A stretch of DNA of 64,000 bases from Opisthorchis felineus (GCA_004794785.1 SJOL01007501.1:110569-174568); one strand, 5' to 3'; numbered from the stretch's first letter, positions 23,025-37,929 are shown. Notes: generated by a model from the sequence alone, not told the origin. Program-made: numbers and translations.

Positions 23025-26000
23025 TCATGCTCATCTTATGTTTTTAGCACTGTTGGTAGGACCACAGGCTAACCGAGCTTCTCAGTATTAAAAGGGGATA
23101 AGTGTTATCCGGTTTACGTGCGATAAGTTCATGGGAGTTTTGACAGTTTCAGATTGGCTTACCGGGATTGACGATTAGAAGTTGCTGTATAATGGAGTCT
23201 AATCAGATCTTTGGGTAGCAGACTCTTGAAACCAGACTATGCAGAGAATTCTGACCTCAAGTGTCCACTTTGAAGGGGCATTCATTCAGTTTGTCTGCCA
23301 TAAGGTTGTGATCGGTGCCCAAAAGGGGCATCAATACTTGGCGACTGGTTACAAATACGCTGGAATAAGCCCGTTAGTCTAACGGTAATTCGCACTTTGC
23401 TTTGCTTATCTTTGCATATCAAAGAATGTTTCTTACTATATTCCGTCCCATTTGTACCAGAATTTAGCTTGAAAGTGGAGAGCAATAGCTTCTTTGCATG
23501 ATCATGGTACGCCACATACCTGCATATTATTTCGCATTATCCTGATAATCATTACATCAGAAAGGAAAACCCGGTTTTATACTGAATCAGAATCGCAATA
23601 TTTGTCCATAACATGTATATACACATAGAGACGTGCTCGTCTAGGTGGCTGTTTCCTCTAAATTTTGCATTCAGTTAGGGACAAACATGGCTGTCACGCC
23701 AGATAACAAGTATATTTTTCAGAGTTTCTGGGGAAAGCTCAATTAGTCGGCCAATTCTAGGTATGGTGGCGTTTTTGTTTTGACAGTTAAAGCAACTGGC
23801 GACACACTGTCGTCACGACACTCGTCCCTTTGTGAAGTGTAATCTCCAGCAGGTCTTAATTTTGTTCTGTCACTCGTTAATGTCAAGCCATCGACCCACA
23901 TCATCCGTCACACAAATCCGGTTGATTTCACTTTGAAGAATGTGTTATTCTGCAGTAGTATATTACTTAATTTCCTGTACTACTTATATGATAGTTTCAC
24001 TGTGACTTTGGCCACTGGACGTGTTTAGACTCTGACCATTCATGAAGGAGTTCCAACCTCTCTACAGTATCGACTATTTAGCCCTCCAAATTTAAATTTG
24101 TTCATCCTGCAAAGCGAAACAAAAATTGCGCTGTTGGGAAAATCGAAAACTACTTCTTGAACCGAATGAGAAAGAACAGGTTTTGTCGATGTTTGTTATC
24201 GAAATTTCACTGGGCTATCGTAGCTTCACCCCCTGTCATCTGCACATTTTTGAAAGAAAATTGACGTTGTACTGTGAATGAACTGTAGTAAAAAAGACCA
24301 AAACAGTTTTGTGCAAAACAAACTTGGTCTACTTACATTACTGACTATGAGAACAGTATTTCATATGGGTGCACCTATCTCCTTTGCTCAGCTGATCCAA
24401 TCAGCACTCGTCAAAGTTGGTAATTATCTGATGCAGACAACAGTATTAATAGACCTTCATTAAATGGGTTAGATAACACAGACAGCAATACGTAGGGTCC
24501 GTTTGGCACATGAATGTGAAGCCTTTCGATGAGTATGTACTAATGACTAGGGTGTGTAGATTCTGGCGAGCAGCGCACAAAGAGTGTCATCAGAAAAGTT
24601 ACGCTGATTTGATCAAGCTTTTTTGAAATGACAACGTAGTATCATTCAGACAAGACTGAAGCACGCAAACGTTTGCACAAGCTTAAATTAGCCAAACCAC
24701 CTTAACTAGGAAACCCTAACCGGTGTAAAGTTGCTGACTGGACGGAGGTCAAAAGGTCTGATGCAGTTAAAACGGATCTGCGGGAATAAAATGCTGGAGC
24801 TTTTTTTGTTGGTAGTGACAACTGTGGTAACAGTGATAATGTTAGAGAAGTTAAATTTATACACTACGAGATTTCTGGCAAGATTCCTTAATGTTTTGTC
24901 TAGCTGCATTATTGTTCAGACAAATACGGCTATTAAAATCAATGATCGTTGGAGTTGGGCTTGTTTTTTCTCACGAGGGCCGATTAGGATGGACACACGG
25001 TGTCATGCAGCCGGTGATGCGTCACGGCAAGGACACGAGAGATATAGGATACCGCTTGTTAGATGCATTAGTCCATCGAAACGCAGAAAATGTGTTGCGC
25101 ACAATCAACACCAACTTGATCCTCTATTGATTGCCGGACGCTTCGAATCTTACTTGGGTATAAAAGAGATTGTAGTTTAGGTGGGACTTCATCCGCATGG
25201 TGCGCGCTGAGTGCGAAGAGATCTCGAGGCAACCACATGGCTAAATATCAACCAACAGCTGCAGTTGAGCATCTTTAATGAAACCAGTCGACTGCGAATT
25301 TTTGCCGTATTGCAATTGGCTCAATGGGATTAGGTGTCTCATTGGTAATAGAACAAAACCTACTAGTTTTGTTTATCCATTCCTTTATTATTACTTCTAA
25401 TTTATGATTTATTAATTCTTACTTATTGTTTTTCTATAGCTTTTGTGATTACCATATTAGCATCTATTATTTATTTATTCTTGTATTTCTCCATTTATGA
25501 ATAATATATTGTTGAGCGTGCGTTTTACAGGTGAATCATGTCCCGCCGGATAACAGAACATTCAGTCGAGGAGAAATTTGACAAAATTATGCGATAGTGA
25601 CAACCGTGAAACACTTGATTAGCCCGTCCAACAAGTCAATAGTTTTGTTGCACTTTACCAAAATAAGTCATCAGGCTCCCATGGAAGAGTATTGACTGTA
25701 TCAGTCGCCGAGTGATTTTCTGACTAAATCAGCATACAGATGGCTTCACTCCTAAATCAATTTATTTCAGATGACTAAACTAGTCTGAGAACGTATCCGG
25801 GAGATAGTGCTATGTTACTGCCAGTCAAAATACTGTGTGTGCAATTCCTGTGCGCCCAGCTAATGACTCGCGATGAACTCGAAATTTCTCTTATGGGTGA
25901 GATTTCTTAGATCCGACCTCATATGTGCTATACAGTTCGATGCAATATGTTTAGCGCGATAACCCGTAGCATTACGTGAGCAGATGTTACAGCTGTACAA

Positions 26001-29000
26001 GTTACAAAGTCAGATATAGGCTGTTGGTTAACAAGTCGTGTTTTGCGATCCCACTGAGTAACCAAATCTACCCTCCTCCGGGCTCTGAAAGCGCATTTGC
26101 CTGAGTGAATCTGTGTCCGAAAATTAATAACTTAAACCAAAAGCAACGCTGTTTATCACAGACGGACTGCAGGCTTTTTGAGATACCCTTTGGTTTATGT
26201 GCTATAGATCCTGTATAAATCTCTTCAAATTTCATTCCTGGGGACTGCGCTTGAAAATATATCCAATTACGTCATTTCAAACGCTACCTAGTCCGGGTAG
26301 CCTGCGGGTGAACCGAAAACAATGACTGCACCCGCTGTTTTCATACAAAAGCCATGCATTCATTGAATATTCCCACAGTTGTGATATGGGGGCGAAACAC
26401 GCTAGGGACTTTATTGTATTGTGGAAATCTGGCTTAGGTGATTTTTGTTTCACTAGCTTCAAATGATTTACTTTATATGCATCAAAATCGATTGCAGGCT
26501 TTTTGCTTTCAGCGGCCGTTGATCGTCAGAACTGCTGAGATACGGCCGAACAATACCAAGTATAAACTATGGAACTGGATTTTGACAGAAAACTTGCCGC
26601 CAGTGGTCTCTTGACGGTTACCTGATGATGGAGGACCCGTGTTCCAGGCTCTTCATCAAATAGTTCATTCTAATTTTTTACTTTGTCAACCTGATGATGT
26701 TTAAAGCTGGAGAGCCAAGTTCATTACCTAATGGGTCGCAAAAGTAACCGTCATTATTCTAAGCCTTTGTCAAAGTAATTGTTTCCCCAATAATGAGAGA
26801 GCAGACTGGGTTATTTAACTCACGATTTTTCTGTGGGTAATTAACCTGATTGACATCGAAACATGCCTGATATTTTGCTCGTAATTTAGGGTCTGGTCAT
26901 AAATACACCTAAAATGCATCTGCCAGTGGTTTATTGATTCTGAGCTGATGTGGATTTTGATGCGTTGTGGCGAAACCAGTAGACAACAGTCTTCTAGGTC
27001 TGCGCTTAGCTGACACCACATGGTTAAAGGGCTTCCAACATGTTTTCACACATTTTGCGCCTAGATTGAAAGATTTCGGCTTCTGGAAAATTTGCTTAGG
27101 TTTTCTGTTTCCCGCGGTTTTCTGCCTATAGGCAATTGTGTGCTCTGTCTCCAGGGGTCGCCCAATTTATCTCAGACGCATGCATGAGTTTGCCGGGTTC
27201 TTCATATTTGCTGCGGTCACAATACTTTGTGTCACGGTAATCGTATGCAGTTTACCCGAGGGTTTAAATTAAGAAACGGGTTGTGAGTTTACACGCTGCT
27301 CAAAATGAGCACCTTCTTTGCTATAGATTTAATCAGATAACCATCCGGTATCCGTTTGTTTTTGAAAAAATGGTGATGGTGATCAGAATTACTTGCTGGC
27401 CATCTTTTGGCATGAGTTACCGTAGCTCTGTAGAATAATTCTCTAAAAAATCATCGATTCTTGAATTGGGGATAGAAAACCTGAATCTATCAGAACCAGT
27501 TATCAAAAATGGTTAAGAAGACACTAAGTACGACCAGTTTGTGGACCCTTAATGTTATTGTTCTTTTGTGGCGTTCTAAGCAAACAATCTTCTGATGCTG
27601 TCTTCTGTCTATCGGATGATTGCACTTGTTGGTTTCGCATGAAACTGTTCACCCTTGTTTTGACCAGTGAGTGTCATTCTCTCTATATGCGAGTGATGCA
27701 ATTCGCTGGAACAGACCCGGACAAATGTAAGATGAATACTCAATAATGCCTTGAAACGTATGTTTTTTGCGGAAACCAGTTCTCTAATGAATAAAGTTAG
27801 GTGGCGAATTGGATTTTGATTGCCTATACCTGATCAGAAAATAAGCTGCGTGTATCACGCTGTCTGGGTATTGAAATGAATGAGCTCCCGACTAAGAAAT
27901 ATCAACTAGACAATATCCTCTCCCAAGGATGTATATTTACTGGCAGGTTGTGAGCAGTATCTCAAAATACCAAAACCATTTTCTTGCCAAGATCCTGCCC
28001 TGTCGATGGCATGAATGAGGCTGGTCTTACAGTGATAAGTTTTAGAACGGACCACGTACATAGCACACAGATATCAGGAGTACAATGCAAGGAACAAGAA
28101 TAGAGCCTACAAAGATGGCTTGATAGTTTTTACTGTTTCAAATTTACAACTGTTTACTCTGTTTATTAACACATACTTCCAGGAAAACGGTATTGTTTTG
28201 TGGTACTCCTCACGGTCTGCTTGAAATGGAGAGATTACTCAAAAATAATACACAGGTTGGCTGCTATGATGGCCTTATAAGTGTCATCCTGGAATCTGGG
28301 CCAGTTTGGACCTTCGGGCTTAACAACGTTTAAAGATTATCAAATCAGTTCAGTTTCAGAATATTCAGTGCCAAGTTGTAGAACGACGCGTACTCAGACA
28401 GCCCTTTGGTGACCAGACTAATTTTAGGTAAGTTTATTAGACAGCTGCTACGCTTATGGGTAATGTAAGGAAATTTGGCAGTTCCCAACTGAAATTTCGT
28501 CGCCAAAAGGTCGGGAAACTCTGTGCAACTGTTTCACCTTTATTTGGACTCTCCGGGCACTTCCAATTATTTGTAAATAGCCTAGAGGGATAATAAATTC
28601 ACAAGCTGAGTGAAACTTCCATCTGCATAGTCCTCATTCTAGGAAACAGTCGATTCGTGTGACCACGTGATGTGGATTTCATGACTAAAAGGTGAGTGAA
28701 GAGTCGCACTGCTGATCAACGGCTCACGGCAGGACGGTTGTGTTCAAACTAGTAAGCTGGAGTGCACCGGCCCAAAACGCCCTGGAGTCATTCGCATGAA
28801 ATCTCCGTTCTTAATTTAGCTCAGTTGTATGTACATCAGACTTTTGCTTAGGCCTTCTGTTTTTCAGTGTGCTTAGGTTTTTGTTATCCATCACCACTTG
28901 GGTTGAAGCTCCATGAAATTTCCACTCGGCTTCCTGACAATTCACTTTCCTTGCATGCAACTTGAGGTGGCTTTCCCCTCGTTCACGATAACACGCGTGT

Positions 29001-31800
29001 ACTCAGCATGCATTCACTTGCATACATAACTTTTGTCTTCAGTGAAAAGCACGAATCTCTATGACCTGCACTATGCTATGGTCGATGATACGTCCATGTG
29101 TAGTTATTCGGTGGGTTCACACAGCAAGCCACATCCGCCCCACATTGAGCCACGTGTGTGTCACTTGAGTAGTCATTCGAGTCCTCGGAAAAATCAAGTC
29201 TACCAATTCTAGTGCGTTCAGCGTGTGCCGGTGGAGTAGTGTCAACACGCCCTCCTAGTACGTCACTTGTCCGGAGTGCAAACCCTGGCACTAACAAGTG
29301 CATACACTGCTAATGGACTCTAATGAGAAGGAAATTTGAGTCCATTTCTCCCCCCCCATTTGTTGAAGGCTCCTCAGAATAATTGCGTTACTACATGAGA
29401 AAGATTGTTTAGACAAGTGTAATGTGAATGTGATGGATGAATTGACAACAATGTGAAATCGATGTATTCGGAAACCACGCCGGATGTGTCACTGACCCGT
29501 ATACCTTAAGTTTCCCTCGATTTGTACCAGTAATTTCGACCTGTTGAAAGCAATGCCTTCCGAATTGAAGTAGCATCACGCTGCAGTCAGTGATTTATTT
29601 TTCAGTAATGTTCACTAAATAACTGCTTTTTATTCGAATTTCCTCCTACAGATTATCTGATGTAGGGCTCCAAAAATATAGTGTCAGAAACGGCGGGGCA
29701 CTAGTGAGGTTAAACAGATACCGTAAGATTGTTTATTCCGCACAGTTGTCTATATTCTTTTACTATTGAGAATATGCTAAAAAAACCTAGGAAAACGTAA
29801 TTAATAGAAAACGACAAACTTGGGGTTTGTTGACGGAAACTTCAACCACTGTTTCCTGCTTATTACAACCAGTGAAAAACCACGTCAGACTGATATAAAC
29901 TACGTGAAAAGCGTTTGGTGATGTGACACAAAATATTGTTTGGAGTTTGTACTTTTGGAAACCCTACTATGCTAATTACTTTATTGTATGTCATGCCAGA
30001 ATGGTAGTTTTTGCTGCAGGGTGGTAGATATTTGAATAGTGGTACCAGTAACAGACTTGAATATACCATGTTTTACAGACACACTCGGATCATCTGATCA
30101 GATCAGATTGTCCATAAAATATCTTACAACCTGAGGCTAGGTTTTACTCTGATCATAGGATACATAGATCTCATCGTTCAGTTTATTTCAATACAATCTA
30201 ATGTTCATGATGCAGTACTTCGGACTGGCATTGAAACGACCACCGTAATAACCATCTCTGAATGTTTCCTGGTTTTAAATCTATACTGCTTGACCTATGC
30301 TCTTTGCCAATCCATATTTTTTGTTGAACCGATTTACTGTATACGTTTTCGTCTATAATACTATAAATTCTGAACTTGCGGTTTATCAATCTTGGCCGGG
30401 TTGGAAAGTCATTCGAGACGACTACATCCAAGAGAGCAACTATTTTTTCAGTGAGACTTTTTATCACACTGCGAAATGCCTTCTATTCAAGAAACAATAC
30501 AGAGGATGCTTTCACAAACTGACAGTTGAACACTGTAAAGCCTAGTATCAGCAACCTTAACTTCTGTTCGCCAACCTTGGGTGAGACGATATTACATTTT
30601 ATTACTGAGTTGTGTAACAAATCTTGGTGATTTTTTGATTGGTCTCTTGGAAGCTAGGTGTCCCAATAGGCACTAGAGAACGTTGATTCGTACCGACTGG
30701 CAGACTTTCAAGCCACTCCCGGTTTAAAACAGTATAGCCAAAGGACAAACACTTGGAATAGAAGTGGATCATTTTGTATCAACAATTCGTGGCTTTTGGC
30801 TTGTTTACATTGGCGGTGTATTACAACACTGGTCTGGTATACACTCAAGAATCACAAACCAGCCATACTCCTGAGACATGCCCTAATTTCTCCACCAATG
30901 TCTAACCAGAATGAACCAGAATATCCCCAAATAACAAAACAAAGTTCGCTTTTCTGGCATCCATTTTGTCACTGCACTCGATTGTTTGAGTGCCTTGGAT
31001 AGAGTATGACAGTATGTCATTTCATTTATATCCGCGCATACATCTGATCGGTGCGATAAATCAATAAACTGTCCGGTTAAGCATCAGACTGAAGTTTGTG
31101 GAAGCCAAATTGTCGGAAACGGAAACAAAGAAGACACTGCCTTTTTACCTTAGTAGATAAAAAGCTTTACTTCAGGCGTCGCATGTTATAATCCAGCTGA
31201 TTTACTAGGTACTTCCCTTCAAAGCCCTATATGGCCTGAACAACTTTATGCACCTTTGATTCGATGCATAAAATGTATGAAGCAATGGGTTTGGTTACCT
31301 TGGCATTAACGAGTTTTCTTTTTATTGTCTATGATCCGCGTTTTAGCGCACCAAATTTAATGAGATGAAAAAGTGACTAGTGCTGTGCATTATGCAATAT
31401 TCATCTTCATACGGTTTTTTGTTTGCGTACACATATTTACTGACTGAAATATCAGTTTCCTCCCAGGGTAACAGGGGTTTCCTATGAGCGCGGAGAGGAT
31501 GGAAATAGTTTTGTGAAGACGCACAATATAGAATGTGTCCTATGCAATTACAAATTGTAAACTTGTTATCTGTCTAATGCCGACAAAATTATTTACCCGA
31601 GCACTGACGTGACGGCGGCAGGATAAGACCCGTGAGATATGGACCCTAAACATGTTGCCGTTTGGCGCTTTTGGAGGGTAATTTTTTGAGCTGGGATAGA
31701 ATGCCACCTACAGAAATTGGTCATTGTTTTGTTTGGCTGTGGACTTCGTAGAAATCATATTCATATCCCTCTCGTTTTGACAGTCATCCTGTCTGTTTCG
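23025..31800. other. No gene recognised; AT-rich block and a dispersed repeat copy
   Basis: A T-rich, UTR- or intron-like block is at about 25,370-25,515. The pair of overlapping frames at 24,731-25,180 (plus) has no recognisable domain. A repeat shared with 56.3 kb is listed separately. I see no pair of splice sites bounding a recognisable domain here. Confidence 0.4.
28645..28695 (+). repeat. Dispersed repeat family C, copy 1
   Basis: Contains gtgaccacgtgatgtgg, a 17-nt exact match to the reverse complement of the segment near 56,330-56,346. Similarity continues on both sides ('TTTCATGACTAAAAGGTGAGTG' versus 'CTTCCGTGATTGAAAGATGAGTG', each split by a few mismatches). It is probably a remnant of one dispersed element of unknown type. 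Confidence 0.5.
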
Positions 31801-31806
31801 CGCCAG

Positions 31807-31958
31807 ACGGGAAAAGCAGTGGAGTGGAGCTTTTGTAACCAGAGCACATCAGCAACGCATTTCGATGGCCTTAGTGGAATTTGGAATGCAAGGCAAAAAT
31901 GTAAAGACTACTCTCTCAGTGCAGTTTGTACGCACGGGAACTGGCACATTCGAAAGGT
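31807..31958 (+). CDS. Possible 152-nt exon of a cysteine-containing extracellular protein
   Basis: A pyrimidine-rich stretch (ccctctcgttttgacag and gtctgtttcgcgccag) ends in an AG at 31,806. The frame stays open for 50 codons and two bases, to CGAAAGGT, followed by GTGAGT, a strong donor. Residues include W-S-F-C-N-Q-S-T and W-N-A-R-Q-K-C-K-D-Y-S-L. The latter is reminiscent of the W..A...C...L pattern in helix 2 of C-type lectin domains, but the spacing is one residue short, and a third Cys follows. The same frame is open upstream to about 31,695. The lectin idea is weak; the splice-site support is fair. Confidence 0.22.
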
Positions 31959-34900
31959 GTGAGTGCCTTTTTCGACGCCTAGATTGAGGACTTACTAACT
32001 CTTCTGGATGTTTTGCTGGACTGTCCATACTCTGGGGACTTTTCACTCGGGTATCTCTACGGGCGTTCTAAACCCTTCTGGCTTTTTTAAAGAACTTCAG
32101 GTAGTCGTGAAACGTGTACAGTAAACATTTAATTCGCTAGTTTCAAGCTGATGCGAAGCTTCGCATGTTGATCCAGACTAGTCAGATTTGGCCTGTCGGA
32201 AGCAGGCAAAGACCGTTTTTGTTTGACCAGGCAGTCAACGTAAAATTTTCCAGAATAATTACAACTGTATCCACTTATATGTATGTGGGCCCGTCTTCCA
32301 CTCAATATAAATCTACCTGTCTGGCGTTTATGTTCAAAGCTTTTCTTTCTATTGCAGCATCATGAGTTGGTTTATGTTGTTCAAATGCTTGCAAACATAG
32401 CAATTCCAATAAAAATACCGCACTACTAAAGAAAACTTTGACCACAGAATTTCTAAACTCCTTACCGGAGTTTTGTGGGATGCATCCTGCTGATGATTCC
32501 CATCAAGAATGAAACACCTGTACAATTCTTAGCTTCTCAAGATAGATGGAGTTTACTTATAGGACAAAGCTCTTTTGAAAATTACTAAATCTTCTCACAC
32601 CGCCATCGGACAACTGTTTTTCAAGTGAAACCGTCGCTTCTAAACATAGAGAAGGAAAACTTAGACCTGACGTTATGAGAGGGCTTGCATGGATACATTT
32701 AAGTGAACATTCAGTAATCCTGTGGCCTTCGGCGAAGATCAAGCGGATAGGGAAGGAATGTGCATCGCCTTACAAGACGGGAACCCATAAAATAGACAGA
32801 CGACTATTTGGGAAAGGCTCGGACTGCCAAAAGTTCTCACACTCCTATTCGACAAACCGGCTATCAATTCACATTAGACGTAGACTAGGATCGTCTCAAA
32901 TATCATGACGTATCGAATCAGGTAGCCAGCGAAACAGTCATTTCGGTCCAGCTATTTGAACTCAGTAATACGTAATTGGTCAGCTACTGGCTGAAAAAGT
33001 CGCTATATAAACCGCGTACATGGTTTTGATGTCGGCCTCAGTTAAACCAATCTAATGTTAACGATGCTTCCACAAGGTGCCGACTGCCATGCTGAGCAAT
33101 TTGGGCGAGAGATTCGTCCCCGAGAAAGGTACCAAACTTGGTTAGTTGTAACCTCTAAAATTCGCTCGAGAACCTCTCTGGAAACTGTTCAAAACATACT
33201 TGTATTGAATTGTGCTCGGGCGTTTCATTTATGAACAGTATGTAACGTGGACTCTGGTTGAGACAGCTGACAACTGGGTAAAAAAACATAACTTTTGATA
33301 GGCAGTCCAGCGCTTTTTGAGCAGATCCTGACCGGCAAATTGACCGAAATAAGCAATAAACAACAAACCTTATGAACGTTACTCATCACACCATGGCTGC
33401 ACAAACCCAAAACAAACTGAGCAGAGGTGGAATTGAATGAAATAGATGATGACCTACCTGTAACTTCGAGGCAACCGACGGAAGCGCCAAAAGTACCGAA
33501 ATATTTGTACAAAAATTACTATCAGTATGCAAAGTGTTGGTTTATTCTAGGAAAATTGGGAGCCATGTCAGTCAAATACACATACACTTATTCAAGTGGT
33601 CTTACTTGGTCACTGTTTACTGATATGGATCACAAAAGCAAAGTCAACTTTTAATCACCAAGATTGAAATCACGGCCTATAATTGTTTGAAAATGACTTT
33701 TCCGGACAAGAGAACAAGAGACTTGCATATTCTATCTGTTTCCCTGAACAGACAGCCAATTCTCACATCCAGGTATGACTGGCCTCCATCCCCCCCGTCC
33801 ACTGCACAATGTACACTACTAATTCTTCGGATTTCCTCTTTCATTTCCTTACAAGCTGAGGACGCGGATTAGCCCGCCTACCTCCCACATTTAAATCCGA
33901 TCAGATACCTCCGACATGGGATTATGCGGCTGATTCTCTGTCCTACACATTGCATAAACGTGTCAGTGTTCCCCTGAGGTTAGCTGAAATTGAATATGTA
34001 ATTCAGCAAACAGAACGCGATCAAGATAATGTCCTTTGGATGTAGTCTGCTAAGAGACTTCACAACTGTTATCACATTTATTTTCAGATCGGCTTTTCAG
34101 AGTTGTTCTAATGGGATTTCGCACTTTCTGGGGCACACTGTCCTAGGTAGATAGAACAAGCATGGTGAGAATGCAAAACCAAATGTTATTAAACATTTGT
34201 CATAATAAATGTGTTTCTCCGTTTTGTTTCGCTTAAAAAAACTGAAAATAGTGCTTCTAATGGAAATTCGTTTTATATTGTGTTTGAATTTACATTCTAT
34301 GTCAAATGATTGAATTCCCAAGTGCTTTCAAAGTATGCGTAGAAATGAGTAGCGAGCTAGTACATTTTGGTATTCTGATTTTAAAGCTGTATTTGTTACC
34401 CTGAAGTTGTGTTTCATATGATAGCTACCCAACTTCCTGCATCGACAATGAGTGCCAGTTCGAATAAACTTGGGGACTGTTGCTTCCTTCTTTGGTGTGA
34501 ACTCACCAGAATAATGGCGCTAGGACAGATGGAGGACAAGACACACGGGGATGGTAGTCTTTAGTTAATACTTACAGAAAATACCTTTTTAATCATCAGA
34601 AAAACCAACGTAGATCAACCTTGCTACCAACTCAGAGATAGTACTCTCGGATCACTCAAACCTCACTGCTTGACTGAATCAATTTTTGGCATGGAAATGT
34701 CTCTAAGCCACCTTTAAACCTGTAAATACTTTGAGATAAACCAAAGAAAAGACCGAAGGTGACGAAAAAACCCAAGAGTGGTCCACAAAATTTAATGTAA
34801 CGATTGCGAGAAAAACCATGTTGGCCTTACTGGAAGGAAACTTGCCAAGTGAATACACTAATACAAGCCTGCCGGCAGAAGAAATGAATGTCACTTGTTT

Positions 34901-35430
34901 CAGTTCAAGGAGATGGGGAAGGACATGAAATCATTTAAAATAATGTTCAAATACTTGCTCACTCATGCACTAAACTGGAGCGGCAGTTTGCCGAGGCGCG
35001 ATACTCCACACAAAAATCAGTCAATATACATGTCAATACCGAACCAATCTGTCGGCCGATATGAAGGAAAGGATTAGACAGTTGCGGGGCTTTGAACCAC
35101 ATGTGAAATCAAACAACCTAAAGAACAGGGAACAATCGGATCACGGAAAGAAAGCTACTAAAGGTATAGGATTATTCAATCAACCCATTAAGTGGAGCGT
35201 AATCAGTTCAAAAGCAAGCCCGATCACAAGGTTGAAACATATGTACCTGATTGAAAGCTGTTTGAAGCGAACCAATCAGATGCAATGAGATGAGATCACA
35301 GCGCAACCCAGATTGCAGGCTGGCCAGCCAAAGTGCGCGAAAGCCGCCTCGGGAGCAAGCGGTCAGCTGAAAGTTACTAAACACTGTCTAGAAACTACAT
35401 AAGCGCATGCAGAAGAGGGTAATTTACCCA
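31959..35430. other. No gene recognised
   Basis: Short frames only. The plus frame at 33,427-33,654 begins with an acidic, protein-like stretch (E-L-N-E-I-D-D-D-L-P) but has no domain and weak splice sites, so it is not called. Confidence 0.45.
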
Positions 35431-35434
35431 CTCA

Positions 35435-35575
35435 AACCCGCACAGACATGGTCAACTTGATTGGTGATGAAACGTTTGCAATCCAACTGCCAGGGGGCAC
35501 TCGACCAAACTATATTCTGCAACATCAGCAGATGCTTTTAGTGTAAGCGCATTGCACAAGTGTAACAATTCCAAG
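35435..35575 (+). repeat. Dispersed repeat family B, copy 2
   Basis: The block 'GACATGGTCAACTTGATTGG', then tgatgaaacgtttgcaatcc and 'AACTGCC', parallels the copy at 37,930-38,040 ('GAACATGTCACCTTGATTGG', tgaagatacatttgcaatcc, 'AACTACC') and the copy at position 1. The downstream parts also correspond ('CTTTTAGTGTAAGCG' versus 'CCTTTCGTGTAATGG'). No coding frame is seen. Confidence 0.6.
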
Positions 35576-37929
35576 GCGAGCATGGCTTCTGCGCTGTACA
35601 ACGCATGGAAGCTATGTACTATGGACGAAAACTTTGTGAATAACTTTCACTGTCGTGAGTAGCGGTACTCGTGTTATGCAATCTGCTTGTCTGATGTTTA
35701 TTCATGAAACTTATGAGACTCGTTCTCTATCCTATTTTATGAAAAAAACTTGCTCATCTTGTGACTGTCAAGATTTTCTGAGACTCCAAGTTTGTCGGAA
35801 GTGTCAGTGGATCTGCCTCTGACCGCCATTTTATTAATCATGATAATAATAGTATTTCGGGATTGCTGACAAAAAAGATGAAACGGGGTGTCGAAAGTCC
35901 GACCGAAGTAATATGGCTCATTACATCAGGTGTAAACTGTGGAGCAGACAGACTTTGAACAACCGATCACAACGTACCGTTTTACTTGACTTTGTATGGA
36001 AACGTACACAAACAAGTTTTGCGGCCCTTTTATTAAGCACAGTCAAGAAGCCGAAAGCAGGCGTCACCGCACCGTTTTGTCAAATCCAGTCAGCTTATTC
36101 GGTCTAATTAGCGGTGATACAATGGAGGCTTTGCGCTCGTTTATCTTCACACAGACTTGTGGAATTTCTTCCGACTATGTCACACCAGTTCTAGTGTTTG
36201 GGAAAAAGGGAAACGAAGATTAGTCTGGCTGTGCGGAAATTTCGCACAGAAAGCAGGTGGCCTACACCAGAGGGCTGAATGGCATAAAACAGTCTAGTAC
36301 ATTCAGGTGGTGTTTATATATAATCGACAGATCTACGTAAAATGTAGCAGATTTTGTGTTGGATTAGTTATATTGGTAGACCTTTACAAATACCCAGTGT
36401 ATACATCTACATCCGTGTGTTAGCCATGTCACAACTGCACACTGCGGCGTCTGTCATGCAATTTCGTCCTAAGTGGCAGCAAGGTTTTCTTGAAAAGTAT
36501 TTGTCAAAAGCCGTAACAATGTGACATGCAACGAGCATCTATCGATTCGCAATCAGCTACTCATTGTTCATGCAACCACTCAAAGTATTGAAAGAGAACT
36601 GGAGCCTTGTTTCTGCAAAAACGGGGAATGTATTGAATCCCCAGTAGATTCCGAAAAATTATATATGATTTTCCTAAATCTCGTCCAGTCCTAGAAAAGA
36701 CAAGATGGATATCCATCTCCCAAGGGTCCCAGTTCATTGGACAACATGGGACAGGCATGCTCAACCATACTGCGCAGTCTGCCATCCACACATTGAGACT
36801 GTTTGCTCAAAACCTACTGCCAACAGAATGAATGCTTTATTAAACTCAAGCCTTTAGAGTGACTGGATTGAAAAGCCACCAAGTTGGCTAGTATTCAGGG
36901 ATAACGACCAAAATCCATACGAAGTGGAAGGAATGAAACGCAAATCTAGAAAATAATCGGTTTTTTAAAACTTTTTTCTTGCGCTGAAAAGTGAAAACGA
37001 TGATTTTATCAAAGTGATTTCTAGAACATAAGCGGACCTTCATGAATTGAATTAAGCTCAAGAGAAAATACAGCTTTCTTTCGCGCTTATTGTTCAGAAC
37101 AGACTTGAGGTGATCTTTTTACATCAGCATGCTTCCCAATTAAATAATACGAAGATTTTCACTGGATCGTTTGCTTCTTGTACTGTGTAACGGCAAAGAA
37201 CCTGTGCTCAGGCATTCTCGCATATTTCTATCGTCACCACTTAATGATGTTTTATCTTGGAGGAGATGACACTGTGGTGATTTAGGTTGTGGTCTGTCGA
37301 AGTAAACATCCAAGTAGAATCACATGAAACCCACCCCCGGACGAAACTTTATTCTTGGTTTAACTTTTTTTCAACATACCTCATGCATACATTCTTCTGA
37401 AAAAATACGTATAAATGTTTTGTTACTGCAAACTCTGATCTCACTCACAGACAGGCTCTACCAAACCGTTTCACTAACCGACACTGAACTAATTTGAGTT
37501 TCTTACGCGAATTAGCGAATGGGTGAAAGCGAAACAGGCAAAGACTGAAAAAATAGGATCAGTCGAATATAACAACAATTCATCACTGTGCTACCGACAT
37601 AATGTCCTTAAAATGTATACAACTTTGCAGAACAATCAACTTATCAAATGTTTTTGTGTTGCCCCTTTTGGCTCATATTATCAGGACATCTAACAACTCC
37701 AGTCTGAGCGTTTAGTTCACTAATTCCCAAGCGAAATGGAACGGATACGCACAGTCTGCTTCATTGTCCGCCATTGGGGCAAAGGACGTAGAGTGAGCTG
37801 AGACATTTTGAACCAAAGCGCATGAGCTTTAAAAAGACGTGTGTTCTGCGATTTCACTGTCTAAAATGGTGTAACTCCAAGAAAACGGGCGTTGAATAAG
37901 CACAACAGCTAAAAACGCCCACCCGACCG
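35576..37929. other. No gene recognised; short near-palindrome
   Basis: A near-palindrome, ctgtgcggaaatttcgcacag, sits at about 36,230-36,250. The overlapping plus frames at 35,913-36,223 have no recognisable motif. Confidence 0.45.

Noticed and set aside
25630..25740. Plus-strand N-K-S-S-G-S-H-G-R-V-L, reminiscent of the K-S-P-G-P-D motif of CR1-type reverse transcriptases
   Set aside because: Only one short motif matches and no other RT block is found on either side.
33427..33654. Acidic plus frame (E-L-N-E-I-D-D-D-L-P)
   Set aside because: An overlapping minus frame is equally open, and neither has good splice sites or a domain.
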